This document shows, one piece after another, positions 43,091-51,716 of a DNA stretch of 64,000 nucleotides. The translations under genes and the position numbers were made by a program. Source of the stretch: Nocardia transvalensis. GTDB taxonomy: Bacteria > Actinomycetota > Actinomycetes > Mycobacteriales > Mycobacteriaceae. The notes below the pieces were generated by a model. It did not search any database. It saw nothing but the letters and a program-made list of their open reading frames with translations, and was not told the origin of the DNA. The stretch is taken from NCBI RefSeq assembly GCF_015477765.1, contig NZ_JADLQQ010000012.1, positions 62,001-126,000 of the forward strand, read 5' to 3'. Each line of letters begins with the position of its first letter. Position 1 is the first letter of the stretch.

Positions 43091-43693
43091 GCCGACCTGC
43101 TCGACGGCGATCCGGATATCGAGGTGGTCGCGCAGGCCGCCGACGGAGCCGAGGCCGTCACGCGGGCCACCGCGCATCGCATCGATGTGGCGCTGGTCGA
43201 TATCCGGATGCCGCGCGTGGACGGCATCGCCGCCATCACCCGGCTGCGCGCGCTGCCGCACCCGCCCCGCGTCATCTCCCTGACCACCTTCGACCTCGAC
43301 GAATACGTCTACAACGCGCTCGCCGCCGGTGCCGACGGCTTCCTGCTGAAAGACACCGATCCGGCGGAGATTCTGCGCGCGATCCACCTGGTCGCCGCCG
43401 GTTCGGCCATCCTGCATCCGAGCGCAGCCCGCCGGGTCATCGACCGCTACCACCGCACCACCCGCCCACAGGCGGTCTCGGCACGGGTTCGGTTGGACCG
43501 GCTCACCCCGCGCGAGCGCGATGTGCTGGCCTGGGTCGGCGAGGGCGCCACCAATGCCGAGATCGCCGAGCGACTCGGCATGCGCGAGAGCACCGTGAAG
43601 GCCCACGTGAGCCGCGTCCTCGCCGCCCTCGAGGTCGGCAATCGGGTACAGGCCGCATTGTTCGCCCGCGACGCGGGTCTCACGCCAGGGTGA
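43091..43693 (+). pseudogene. Response regulator (NarL type) lacking its N-terminus
   Basis: Similarity to a receiver begins at DLLDGDPDIEVVAQAADGAEAV, with phospho-acceptor Asp in VALVDIRMPRVDG, Lys in FLLKDTDPAE and a complete LuxR helix-turn-helix (LTPRERDVLAWVGEGATNAEIAERLGMRESTVKAHV). The first 20-25 residues with beta-1 and the acidic pocket are missing, and the frame meets a stop at 43055-43057 with no start codon before GTG 43124. From that GTG 189 residues could be made. No sensor kinase gene is adjacent. This and the minus-strand remnant suggest a deletion or rearrangement. Confidence 0.75.
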
Positions 43694-43712
43694 GGAAACC
43701 GAGTGGACGGCC

Positions 43713-44438
43713 TCAGCAGCCCAGCTGTTCGGCGAGGTCGCCGAAACTCTTCGCACTCAGATCACTGACCGTGTCTTCGGCGCGGTCGGCGGTGCGGTGC
43801 GGGCCCTTTTCCCGGGGACGCTCGACGAATGCGGTGCGCAGGCCCGTCTCCCGCGCGCCGTCGATATCCCAGCGGTGGCAGGCCACCATCAGCACCTGCG
43901 CGGGATCGACGTCCAGCAGGTCGGCCGCCGTCCGGTACACCTGCGGCGCGGGTTTGTAGGACCGCGCCAGCTCGGCCGACACGATGCAGTCGAAGGGCAG
44001 CCCGGCCGCCTTGACCAGCCGCGTCAGCAGCGCAAAACCGCCGTTGGACAGGGCAGCGACGGTGTATCGCTGCCGCAGGCGGGCCAGGCCCGCCGCGGCG
44101 TCGGGCCAGGCGGGCAGCAGATGCCACGCCCGCACCAGTCGCGCGCGGGCCGCCTCGTCCAGTTCCGCGCCGATTCCCTTGTCCGCCAACAGTTTGTCCA
44201 GCGACTCGCGATGCAGAGTGTCGAGATAGGCCCACTCGCGCTCGCCGTCGCGAACCCGTTGCATGGCGGGCAGATACATATCGCGCCACTCGTTGGCGAA
44301 GTTCTCGGCGTCGAGATCCACACCGGCGGAACGGAAGACCTCCGCGGCCTGTTGGCCGATCCCGGTGTACCAGTCCACGGTCGTGCCGAAGATGTCGCAG
44401 GTGATCACCTGCACGCCGTCGCGGTCGAATTGCGGCAT
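43713..44438 (-). CDS. Haloacid dehalogenase type II-like HAD hydrolase
   Basis: A 241-residue HAD-superfamily enzyme of the L-2-haloacid dehalogenase branch, which swaps a C2 halogen for hydroxyl through an aspartyl ester. Nucleophile Asp15 is in ITCDIFGTTVDW; the Ser/Thr motif is in ALSNGGFALL; the Lys is in SAELARSYKPAPQVY; the last acidic motif is MVACHRWDIDGARETGL. GGAGGGAGG precedes the ATG. True halide substrates cannot be told from general phosphatase-like members by sequence only. Confidence 0.87.
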   Translation of the reverse strand: MPQFDRDGVQVITCDIFGTTVDWYTGIGQQAAEVFRSAGVDLDAENFANEWRDMYLPAMQRVRDGEREWAYLDTLHRESLDKLLADKGIGAELDEAARARLVRAWHLLPAWPDAAAGLARLRQRYTVAALSNGGFALLTRLVKAAGLPFDCIVSAELARSYKPAPQVYRTAADLLDVDPAQVLMVACHRWDIDGARETGLRTAFVERPREKGPHRTADRAEDTVSDLSAKSFGDLAEQLGC

Positions 44439-44507
44439 GTGGCCTCCCTCCGCCGATGCTGTCGTGACCGCACGATACTCGACTATAGTCAGGGCGTCCA
44501 GACCCCG

Positions 44508-44546
44508 AAAAGCGCTGCGCCCCGGGCATATCGGCCCGGGGCGCAG
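44508..44546 (-). terminator. Intrinsic terminator after the HdeD-like gene
   Basis: Perfect 13-bp arms CTGCGCCCCGGGC (44515-44527) and GCCCGGGGCGCAG (44534-44546) around a 6-base loop, 15 bp past the stop of the HdeD-like gene. On the minus strand it is followed by CGC and four T. The U-run is short, as often in high-GC genomes. Confidence 0.75.
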
Positions 44547-44561
44547 TCGATGTGGAGAAAT

Positions 44562-45149
44562 TCAGAGGGTGCTCGGGCTGTTCTTGGCGGCCGAGCGGAT
44601 GGAGAACGCGTAGACGACCTCCATGATGCCCATGAAGATCAGCCACCAACCCACCACCAGGGTCAGCACGGCGATCGAGTGGATCGGCCACACCACCAGG
44701 GCGATACCGCCGATGATCAGCACGATGCCGTAGAAAATGGTCCAGCCCCGGCCCGGCAGGCCCGGCGGCGCCTCGACCCCCGCCACCAATGAGGCGATAC
44801 CGCGGAACATCCAGCTGATACCCACCCACAATGCCAGCAGTACCACGGCGTCGCCGATGCTACGGAAGCAGAAAAACGCCAGAATGAACGACAACACACC
44901 GCTGATCAGCGACAGCACCCGTAAACCGGTGCCGACGTGCGGCCCGAATGCGGCAACCAATTGCAGGATGCCCGAGACCAGCAGATAGATGCCGAACAAA
45001 ATGCCGGCCACCGCCAGTGTCGGCCCGGGCCAGGCCAGTACCAGGATGCCGACGATCACCGACAAGATGCCGATGACCAGCAACGACTGCCACGCGCCAC
45101 GGGCCAGCTGATGCAGCGGCCCTTCGTAAACACTATTGCTGGTTGTCAT
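44562..45149 (-). CDS. HdeD-family (DUF308) membrane protein
   Basis: A 195-residue integral membrane protein with six TM helices in three repeated DUF308 pairs (LLVIGILSVIVGILVLAWPGPTL, FGIYLLVSGILQLVAAF, GISWMFRGIASLV, IFYGIVLIIGGIALVVWPIHSI). E. coli HdeD is linked to acid resistance; the biochemical role is unknown. ATG at 45149 is preferred over a TTG nine codons earlier. The leader holds a GGAAGA/TCTTCC hairpin (45152-45170) that could hide the ribosome-binding purines. A strong terminator follows. Confidence 0.82.
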   Translation of the reverse strand: MTTSNSVYEGPLHQLARGAWQSLLVIGILSVIVGILVLAWPGPTLAVAGILFGIYLLVSGILQLVAAFGPHVGTGLRVLSLISGVLSFILAFFCFRSIGDAVVLLALWVGISWMFRGIASLVAGVEAPPGLPGRGWTIFYGIVLIIGGIALVVWPIHSIAVLTLVVGWWLIFMGIMEVVYAFSIRSAAKNSPSTL

Positions 45150-45262
45150 TGAGGAAGAATAAGTCTCTTCCTGCAATTAGCGGGTCATTAGCTACAAATC
45201 GAACGTGTCGCGCGTCCATATGCGCTGCCGGGCCGATTCGACGCGGGTGAAATCGACCTCGT

Positions 45263-46372
45263 TCATACCCGTGCGGTGACACGGCCCCGGTTGGCGCGGG
45301 CGAACTGTCCCGGTGACTGACCCTTCCACGACCTGAACGCCGAGGTGAACGCCGAAACGCTGGAGTAGCCGAGGCGGTCGGCCACCTGCTCGACGGTCAA
45401 ACCGGCCATCAGCAATTCCTCGGCGAGCATGCCCACCGTCTCGTTGCTCAGCTCGCGAAATGTGGTGCCCTCCTGGGCGAGCCGGCGCCGCAGGGTGCGG
45501 ACGCTGACATCCAGGTCGGCGGCGATATGGGATTGGTCGGTGACGCCGCCGTGGCGGATCAGCAGCCGGCGCACCTCGCCGCTGATGCCGGTGCGTCCGC
45601 GGCGGCGCTGGATGAGATCCGCGCACTGCTGCTCGTAGTAGCGCTGGGTGGCCAGATTCGCCTGCGGCAGCGGCATTTCCAGGGTGCTGGCCTGCCATAT
45701 CATCCGCGACCGCGGCGCGCCGAAGACGATGGTGTCCACGCCCAGCAGGGTTCCGAACATCTCGTAGATCGGGTGTGCCTCCACGGCGAGTTCGACGCGC
45801 GCGGTGGGCACCTTGGTCGGCAGCAGATCCTGCTGGATGGTCCCGATCGCCGCCAGATCCCGCTCCAGGACGAACCGGCGCAGATCCTCGGGCACGGTGC
45901 GGTCGTCGCGCACGATCCACACCTCGTCGCCGTGATCCTCGAGCCAGTGCCGGGCCAGGGTGGCCGACAGATCGGCGTAGCGCAGGCCCACCTCGGCCGC
46001 CTGCCGCAGCGTGGCACAGCTCATGACCGCGAAGCCGAGCACGCCGAAGCTCGGTGCGTGGCACAGCAGTCCGGCCATCAGGCCCAGCCCGGGCTCGTCC
46101 TGGATGCCGGTGACGACGTTGCGGGTCAGCGTGATTTCCTGGGCGAGGGTGATCTCGGCGGTGGGATCCTGGAGCTGCTGCTCCGAAATTCCCGTCTCCC
46201 GCAGGATGTCGGGGACCGGCAGGCCGCGGGTCACCGCGAAGTCCGCCAACAGCGCGGCGCCGGTGATGGATCGCAGTCGGAGTGGCTCATCCGTAACCCA
46301 GGCATCATCCACACCGAAATCGTCCCAGAATCGCCCGCTCGCGCGTCCCATATTCGCCGATTTCTGGCCCAT
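45263..46372 (-). CDS. AraC-family regulator with arabinose-operon-regulator-like N-terminal domain
   Basis: A 369-residue regulator of the OruR/ArgR-like branch. The N-terminal Arabinose_bd domain (LLADFAVTRGLPVPDILRETGISEQQL, LGFAVMSCATLRQAAEVGLRYADLS) precedes a C-terminal AraC helix-turn-helix pair (ISGEVRRLLIRHGGVTDQSHIAADLDVSVRTLRRRLAQEGTTF, VEQVADRLGYSSVSAFTSAFRSWKGQSPGQF). It is divergent from the truncated aldehyde dehydrogenase gene, its probable target. An alternative ATG lies seven codons downstream. Confidence 0.88.
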   Translation of the reverse strand: MGQKSANMGRASGRFWDDFGVDDAWVTDEPLRLRSITGAALLADFAVTRGLPVPDILRETGISEQQLQDPTAEITLAQEITLTRNVVTGIQDEPGLGLMAGLLCHAPSFGVLGFAVMSCATLRQAAEVGLRYADLSATLARHWLEDHGDEVWIVRDDRTVPEDLRRFVLERDLAAIGTIQQDLLPTKVPTARVELAVEAHPIYEMFGTLLGVDTIVFGAPRSRMIWQASTLEMPLPQANLATQRYYEQQCADLIQRRRGRTGISGEVRRLLIRHGGVTDQSHIAADLDVSVRTLRRRLAQEGTTFRELSNETVGMLAEELLMAGLTVEQVADRLGYSSVSAFTSAFRSWKGQSPGQFARANRGRVTARV

Positions 46373-46530
46373 TGCGCACTGGTTGAGCCTTCACGATAGC
46401 CATACGGTTTCTCTCATGCCGCATCGTGATCGGCGCACCCTTTCGACCCGGGCATTCGTCCACTTGGCCCGTGCGCTGCGCGATCGCGGTGCGGCACCGC
46501 CACCCTCGATGCGCCGGAGTGAGCCCCCGA

Positions 46531-47829
46531 ATGCTGTCCGCCCGTTCGAATACCACCTGCACCGCCTGGATCACCGTGGCCGCGCCCGCCGACGGGACGG
46601 TGCTGGGAACGTTGCCCATGCACAGTCCCGACCGGGTCCGGGCCGTGGTGGCCTGCCTGCGCGAGACGCAACTGCATTGGCGCTCACTGGGTGTCGTCGG
46701 GCGGGTGCACTGGATGACCCGGTTCCGTGACTGGTTGCTGGACAACCGGGATGTCCTCGTCGAACTGCTGGCCGCCGAAACCGGCAAGTCGGTTTCGGAT
46801 GCCGTGCGGGAGTTCCGGCTCGCCATCGACGCGATCGACTACCACCGCACCCGCGGCGCCGATTTCCTCGGCGGGCAGCGCCCGCGCCCGAACGGCGTCT
46901 CGCATGTGGCGCTGCGGCTGGCGATCGGCTACCGGCCGTGCGCGGTGACAGGGGTACTCGCGTCCTGGATCTACCCGCTGGCCACGGCGATGTTCGATGC
47001 GGTTCCGGCGCTGCTGGCCGGATCCGCGGCGGTGGTCAAGCCGTCGGCGGTGACGCCGTTGACGACGCGCGCGGTCATCACCGGCTGGGCGCAGGTCGGC
47101 GCGCCGCCGGTGCTCGACTTCGTCGCCGGACATCAGGCGGGACCGGCGCTGGTCGACGCCGTCGACCAGGTGTACTTCACCGGCTCACCGGAGGTGGGAA
47201 AGGTGGTCGCGCTGCGCGCGGCGGCCCGGCTCGTCCCGTGCCGTCTCGAACTCGGCGGCAAATCCTCGGCCATCGTCCTGGCCGATGCCGATCCGGACCG
47301 GGCGGCGGCGGGGATCGCGCTGGGGGGCTTGGCCGAATCCGGGCAGAACTGCCACAGCATCGAGCGGGTCTTCGTCGAATCCGCCTGCTACGACGCCTTC
47401 GTCGATCGGTTGGTCGCCGAGGTGGCCGCCTTCGGCGCCGCCGATCCGGACGATTCCCGCGTGGACGTCATGACCTCCTCCGCCCATGTGCGCCAGGTCC
47501 ACGAACAGGTGCGCGACGCGCGGGCGAAGGGTGCCGTGGCGCGCATCGGCGGGACGGGGGCGGGGCACCTGTTCGCGCCGACCGTGCTCGCCGGGGTCGA
47601 TCCGTCGATGCGCGTGCTGAACCACCAGACCCTCGGGCCGGTGCTGCCGGTCGTCCGGGTCGCCGACGCCGACGAGGCGATCGCACTGGCCAACGATCCT
47701 TCCGGACCGTGTGCGAGCGTCTGGACCACCGACGAGGCGGCCGGCGCCTATGTCGCCGGTCGATTGTGCGCGGCCCGGGTGGGCCACAACGACGTCTCGG
47801 TCCACCTCGTACCGGCCAACTACCCGTAA
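46531..47829 (+). CDS. Aldehyde dehydrogenase family protein, C-terminally truncated
   Basis: A 432-residue ALDH. Cofactor and catalytic parts are present: ASWIYPLATAMFDAVPALLAGSAAVVKPS, VYFTGSPEVGKVV, Glu in LELGGKSSAIV, Cys274 in SGQNCHSIERVF. The chain ends at GHNDVSVHLVPANYP, just where the family continues with PFGGxxxSGxGRxxG and a further 50-60 residues. The missing end includes the oligomerisation strand, so activity is doubtful. The start is set at ATG 46531 with GGAG at long spacing; the preceding 35 codons do not look coding. It lies divergent from the AraC regulator. Confidence 0.72.
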   Translation: MLSARSNTTCTAWITVAAPADGTVLGTLPMHSPDRVRAVVACLRETQLHWRSLGVVGRVHWMTRFRDWLLDNRDVLVELLAAETGKSVSDAVREFRLAIDAIDYHRTRGADFLGGQRPRPNGVSHVALRLAIGYRPCAVTGVLASWIYPLATAMFDAVPALLAGSAAVVKPSAVTPLTTRAVITGWAQVGAPPVLDFVAGHQAGPALVDAVDQVYFTGSPEVGKVVALRAAARLVPCRLELGGKSSAIVLADADPDRAAAGIALGGLAESGQNCHSIERVFVESACYDAFVDRLVAEVAAFGAADPDDSRVDVMTSSAHVRQVHEQVRDARAKGAVARIGGTGAGHLFAPTVLAGVDPSMRVLNHQTLGPVLPVVRVADADEAIALANDPSGPCASVWTTDEAAGAYVAGRLCAARVGHNDVSVHLVPANYP

Positions 47830-47900
47830 TACCTCCCTGTCCAAGGAAGTTCGCAACAACACGAGAGAGTCATGAACAACTGTCACGCAGAGGTGAAGTG

Positions 47901-48200
47901 ATGGGCGGATGGCAGGTTTTCGCCGCGACAATGGTCATGGCCGGCGCGCTGGCGGGTGTGATCATGAGCATGCGGCCCCAGCGAATTCCACACGGGCGCA
48001 CGGTGGCCGAGATCCGGGAGCGCGTACTCGCGGAATCGGTGAAGCCGGCCGTGCCGCACAGCGCCCCCGACCATCCGCTGGCGGTCCCCGAGGCGCACCG
48101 CACGATGCAACAGCATCTCGACTGCACCGTGGCCCACTGTGCCCGCAAGGCCGCGGCCTACCGCGTGCTGGTGGCCGCGGGGCGCCTGAAGCCGCGCTGA
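47901..48200 (+). CDS. Small hypothetical protein with one N-terminal TM
   Basis: A 99-residue protein starting at ATG 47901 after AGAGGTGAA. Residues 4-23 are hydrophobic (WQVFAATMVMAGALAGVIMS), followed by a basic stretch and a helical cytosolic part with two Cys near the end (LDCTVAHCARKAAAY). No family recognised. It lies 71 bp after the truncated aldehyde dehydrogenase gene on the same strand. Confidence 0.6.
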   Translation: MGGWQVFAATMVMAGALAGVIMSMRPQRIPHGRTVAEIRERVLAESVKPAVPHSAPDHPLAVPEAHRTMQQHLDCTVAHCARKAAAYRVLVAAGRLKPR

Positions 48201-48326
48201 CATCACGCTGAAACCCCCCGTGCATTCCTGGTGATTCACGACGCGCCAACGACGCTTGCCGGAAATCTGCAGTCGTTATGGGCAATATGTCGGCAACAGG
48301 GGTGAAGTCTCACGGAAAGGGTGCGC

Positions 48327-50306
48327 GTGTCGACATTCCAAACGCCGACTCTGCAGTTCTGGCCGGTACACATGCGTGGTCGGCGGGAGCGTCGGACCAT
48401 CGTGCTGTGCGCTGTCGCGCTGCTTTCCTGCCTGTTTGGCATTGATACAGTTACTCATGCGTCGGCCGTGGTGCAGGCGCAGCAGGAGTTCGAGATGGCC
48501 CCCCGCGCCGCCGCGCTGGCCGCCGGTATCGGGACGCTGCTGGCGGCGGCGTGCGTCCTGGGCGCCGGAGTGCTCGGCGACCGGACCGGGCGCAGACGAC
48601 TACTGCTGTACGGCGGTGTCGGCGTCGTGGTCGGCGCGACGATCACCGCCTACGCACCCACCGCCGAGCTGTTCATCCTCGGCCGCGCGATCACCGGTGC
48701 GGCGACCGCCGTCGCGTTCGTCACGGCCCTGGCGCTGCTTCCGGCCCTGTTCTTCCACCGCGAACTGCCGTGGGTGTTCGGGGTGTGGCTGGGCATCGAG
48801 GCGGTCGGCATTCTGTCCGGCGGTATCGCCGGAACCGTGCTGAGCGTCGAAACCGTCTGGCGCAACGGATATCTGCTGACGGCCTGGATCGCGGCGGCGG
48901 GCGTGCTGCTGGCCTGGCTCACGGTGCCGGACGCACCGCGCGCGGCACCCCGCCGATTCGATGTGGGTGGGCTGCTGTGGGCGACGGTGGCGCTGGTGGC
49001 CGCGGTCGGCGGCATCGAGTACGCCGGGCTGCACGGGTGGGGGAATTCGGTGGTGCTCGGCGCGGCCGCGGTGTCGTTGTCGGCGTTCGCGATATTTCTG
49101 CGCACGGAGCGGCGATTTTCGCGGCCGGTGTTTCCGGCGGAGGTGTTCGACTCGCTGCCCTTCGGCGCGGCCTGCCTGGCCGGGGTGGTGTTCGGTTTCG
49201 TCGATGCCGCCTACACCCGCCAGACCGCGCGGCTGCTGGGTGACTATCTGAACGGTTCGGCGCTGACGGTCACGCTGTCGGTGGTGCCGCTGTATCTGGG
49301 CATGCTGCTGGGCGCGGTGCTGGCCGGGCAGGCGCAGGAGAACGGGATGTCGGCCCGGGCGGTGCTGGCGTCGGGCCTGATGTGCTGCGGGCTGGGCACC
49401 GTGGGCCTGGTGTTCGTCGACGAGCACACCGAGGTGTGGCTGTACGCGGTGGCCGGTGCGTTGATCGGGTTCGGGGCCATGGGCGCGCAGAACGCGCAGG
49501 CGGTGCTGATCATGTCGGCGGTCCCGCCGCGCCAGGCGGGTTCGGCGGCCGCGGCGAAATTCGCGATGGGGCAGGTGGGTTTCGGGCTGTCACTGAGCAT
49601 GCTGGCGCCGATCGTGGCCGCAATGCCGGATTCGGCGCCGACCGGCAGTGTCGCCGCCAACGTCGACGGCTACAGCGAGGCGATGTTCGTGACGGCCGTC
49701 GTCGTCTGCACCGCCGCCGTCGCCGTCACGATCCTGGTGTCCGGAAATCTCGCCCGCGTGGTGGTGCGCACGGCGTTGCCGCATCGGCGGGGGACGTGGC
49801 GCTGGGCGGGGATACGGCCGTGGTACCGCCCCTTACAGCCGCACGGTGAGCAGCCGGTAGCCCAGGTCGAGGGTGGTCCGGGCGAGCAGGTCGGGGTGCC
49901 GGGCGACCCAGGCGCCACTGTCGAGGTCCGCGCGCAGGCGCGAGAGACCCTCGCGCAGCTCGGATTCGGGGGTGAGGGCGAGCATGGACATGCCGGCGCG
50001 GACGGTCGGATCGAGGTAGGCGTGTGGGCGACGCCAGAAGGCGCCGCCGAAGCCGTCGGCGCAGTCGAAGGGCACGGGGATGGGGGTGATCGTGACCTCG
50101 CCGAGGCGATCGACCAGTTCGTCCAGCTCCACGGCGAGCATGCCGTCGGTCTCGGCCGCGGCGGGCAGATACTCCCGCAGCAGCCAGAATTCGCGGTACA
50201 CACGGTGATCCCAGGTCAGGACGACGATGCGGCGGCGGGCGATCCGCTTCATCTCCGCGATGCCCCGGTCCAGGTCGGTCCAGTGATGCACGGTGAGCAC
50301 CGCTAG
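48327..50306 (+). CDS. MFS transporter with antisense C-terminal extension
   Basis: An MFS protein of the 14-TM type: TM1 LCAVALLSCLFGIDTVTHAS, motif A GVLGDRTGRRRLLLYGG, then regular TM segments to about residue 480 (MFVTAVVVCTAAVAVTILVSGN). The expected end is near 49830, but no stop codon occurs there. The frame stays open another 470 bp opposite the methyltransferase gene, adding about 160 hydrophilic Gly/Glu/His/Gln-rich residues that resemble no domain. GTG at 48327 follows AAAGG by six bases; GTG 48321 is the alternative. The function is probably drug or metabolite efflux. A lost stop codon or sequencing error should be considered. Confidence 0.72.
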   Translation: MSTFQTPTLQFWPVHMRGRRERRTIVLCAVALLSCLFGIDTVTHASAVVQAQQEFEMAPRAAALAAGIGTLLAAACVLGAGVLGDRTGRRRLLLYGGVGVVVGATITAYAPTAELFILGRAITGAATAVAFVTALALLPALFFHRELPWVFGVWLGIEAVGILSGGIAGTVLSVETVWRNGYLLTAWIAAAGVLLAWLTVPDAPRAAPRRFDVGGLLWATVALVAAVGGIEYAGLHGWGNSVVLGAAAVSLSAFAIFLRTERRFSRPVFPAEVFDSLPFGAACLAGVVFGFVDAAYTRQTARLLGDYLNGSALTVTLSVVPLYLGMLLGAVLAGQAQENGMSARAVLASGLMCCGLGTVGLVFVDEHTEVWLYAVAGALIGFGAMGAQNAQAVLIMSAVPPRQAGSAAAAKFAMGQVGFGLSLSMLAPIVAAMPDSAPTGSVAANVDGYSEAMFVTAVVVCTAAVAVTILVSGNLARVVVRTALPHRRGTWRWAGIRPWYRPLQPHGEQPVAQVEGGPGEQVGVPGDPGATVEVRAQARETLAQLGFGGEGEHGHAGADGRIEVGVWATPEGAAEAVGAVEGHGDGGDRDLAEAIDQFVQLHGEHAVGLGRGGQILPQQPEFAVHTVIPGQDDDAAAGDPLHLRDAPVQVGPVMHGEHR

Positions 50307-50573
50307 CGCGGCGTCCACCGAAACCGATTGCAGCGGTAGCGTTTCGGCCACGCCCTGCACCGCCGGTGCGGCGCCGGGCGGCCGCTGATCGATCATGACC
50401 CGGCTCGGCTCCACCGCGACCACCGTGTGCTGCGGTTCGTAGGACCCGCTGCCCGCACCGATATTGGCCACCGAGGCCATCCCCCGCAGCGCGTCCTCGA
50501 TCCGCGCCGCGATGCGAGGGTCGGGTTGCCGCGTGCGCGTGTACGTCCGTCCGGTCGAGTCGTAGCGAGTCAT
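49833..50573 (-). CDS. Class I SAM-dependent methyltransferase
   Basis: A 246-residue methyltransferase: RIAARIEDALRGMASVANIGAGSGSYEP (motif I), VVAVEPSRVMIDQRPPGAAPAVQG, LPLQSVSVDAALAVLTVHHWTDLDRGIAEMKRIARRRIVVLTWD, close to the UbiE/Methyltransf_11 type. The substrate is unknown. The start at 50573 (MTRYDSTG) is the family-like N-terminus, without a clear ribosome binding site. Its 3' two-thirds lie opposite the extension of the MFS gene. Confidence 0.85.
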   Translation of the reverse strand: MTRYDSTGRTYTRTRQPDPRIAARIEDALRGMASVANIGAGSGSYEPQHTVVAVEPSRVMIDQRPPGAAPAVQGVAETLPLQSVSVDAALAVLTVHHWTDLDRGIAEMKRIARRRIVVLTWDHRVYREFWLLREYLPAAAETDGMLAVELDELVDRLGEVTITPIPVPFDCADGFGGAFWRRPHAYLDPTVRAGMSMLALTPESELREGLSRLRADLDSGAWVARHPDLLARTTLDLGYRLLTVRL

Positions 50574-50730
50574 CGGTTCATGATGCTGGATGTGCAGGAA
50601 ACCCGCCGCCTCCCCTCGAAGCGTGGAATATTTCGGCGGGTTGCCGGTAGCTGAGTGGTTCGAATCGTGGCACACCAGCACGCTGACTGCGCTGCGGATT
50701 TTCCGCAGGCAGTGAGTAGAGGAGGGTGTT

Positions 50731-51579
50731 GTGATTCTCGTGACCGGAGCTACCGGGACCGTCGGGCGGGCCGTTGTCGAGCAGCTGAGGGCGCGGGGTG
50801 TTGCTGTCCGGGCAATGACCCGCAGGCCCGAGACGGCCCGGCTGCCCGAGGGAGTGGAGGTGGTGGGCGCGGATCTGGGCGATACCGGCAGCCTCGTCGG
50901 CGCGCTGGAGGGCATACAGCGCGTGTTCCTGTTGTCGGCCGGGCCCGAAATCCCCCGGCACGATGCGAATCTCGCCAAGGCGGCCGCGGCGGCCGGGGTG
51001 GTGCACATCGTGAAGCTGTCGTCCGGGCGCACCGGAGACGACACCGCAACCGACCCGATTCCGACCTGGCATCGCGCGGGGGAGCGGGCGGTGCGGGAGA
51101 GCGGGGTCGCGTGGACGATGGTGCGGCCGTTGGGCTTCATGTCCAACGCCCTGCACTGGGCGGCGACGATTCGCGACCGAGACACCGTCTATGCGCCGTT
51201 CGGACAGGGCCGGATCGCGGTGGTGGATCCCGGCGACATTGCCGCCGTGGCGGTCGCGGCATTGACCGAGCCGGGGCACGAGGGGCAGGTCTACACCCTC
51301 AGCGGGCCCCAGGCGCTCGGGCCGGGTGAGCAGACCGGCATTCTTGCCGAGGTGATCGGGCGGCCGCTGCACTATGTGGAGACCTCTGCCGCCGAGGCGC
51401 GGGCGGCGCTGCTGCGGTCCGGGGTCGACGCCGAGATGGCCGATGCCATCATGGCGTTGCGCGCCACCGCGCTGGAATCGTTCACCTCGGTGGTGCATCC
51501 CACCGTCGAGGCGGTGATCGGTCGGCCGCCACGGAGCTTCCGCGAGTGGGTGCTGGCCCATCGCACGGAATTCGCCTGA
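50731..51579 (+). CDS. NmrA-like NAD(P)-binding protein (atypical SDR)
   Basis: A 282-residue Rossmann-fold protein with MILVTGATGTVGRAVVEQL at the N-terminus, then AMTRRPETARLPEGVEVVGADLGD and VKLSSGRTGDD, the pattern of NmrA/YtfG-like quinone reductases and redox sensors. It lacks the YxxxK active site of classical SDRs. GTG at 50731 follows AGAGGAGG at normal spacing. It could be a quinone oxidoreductase or an NADP sensor; sequence does not decide. Confidence 0.82.
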   Translation: MILVTGATGTVGRAVVEQLRARGVAVRAMTRRPETARLPEGVEVVGADLGDTGSLVGALEGIQRVFLLSAGPEIPRHDANLAKAAAAAGVVHIVKLSSGRTGDDTATDPIPTWHRAGERAVRESGVAWTMVRPLGFMSNALHWAATIRDRDTVYAPFGQGRIAVVDPGDIAAVAVAALTEPGHEGQVYTLSGPQALGPGEQTGILAEVIGRPLHYVETSAAEARAALLRSGVDAEMADAIMALRATALESFTSVVHPTVEAVIGRPPRSFREWVLAHRTEFA

Positions 51580-51644
51580 CTAGGGCGGCACGGCAGGGGT
51601 ATTGCCCTGCGCAAGGCCGTTCTGACGTCCACGGTCCTTGATTC

Positions 51645-51664
51645 ATACCCTTAGGGGGTATAAC
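51645..51664 (+). promoter_or_regulatory. CsoR-like palindrome overlapping a -10 box
   Basis: ATACCC (51645-51650) and GGGTAT (51656-51661) are perfect inverted arms around TTAGG, and the right arm forms part of a TATAAC -10-like hexamer (51659-51664). A/T plus runs of C and G in dyad form is typical for CsoR/RcnR-family metal-sensor sites. It lies 56 bp before the start of the permease gene. No csoR gene is in the window. Confidence 0.5.
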
Positions 51665-51716
51665 TTCGGCGAGAGCGTTCGGCATGGGCCGTGCGCAGGC
51701 GCGAAGGGAGGTCAGG

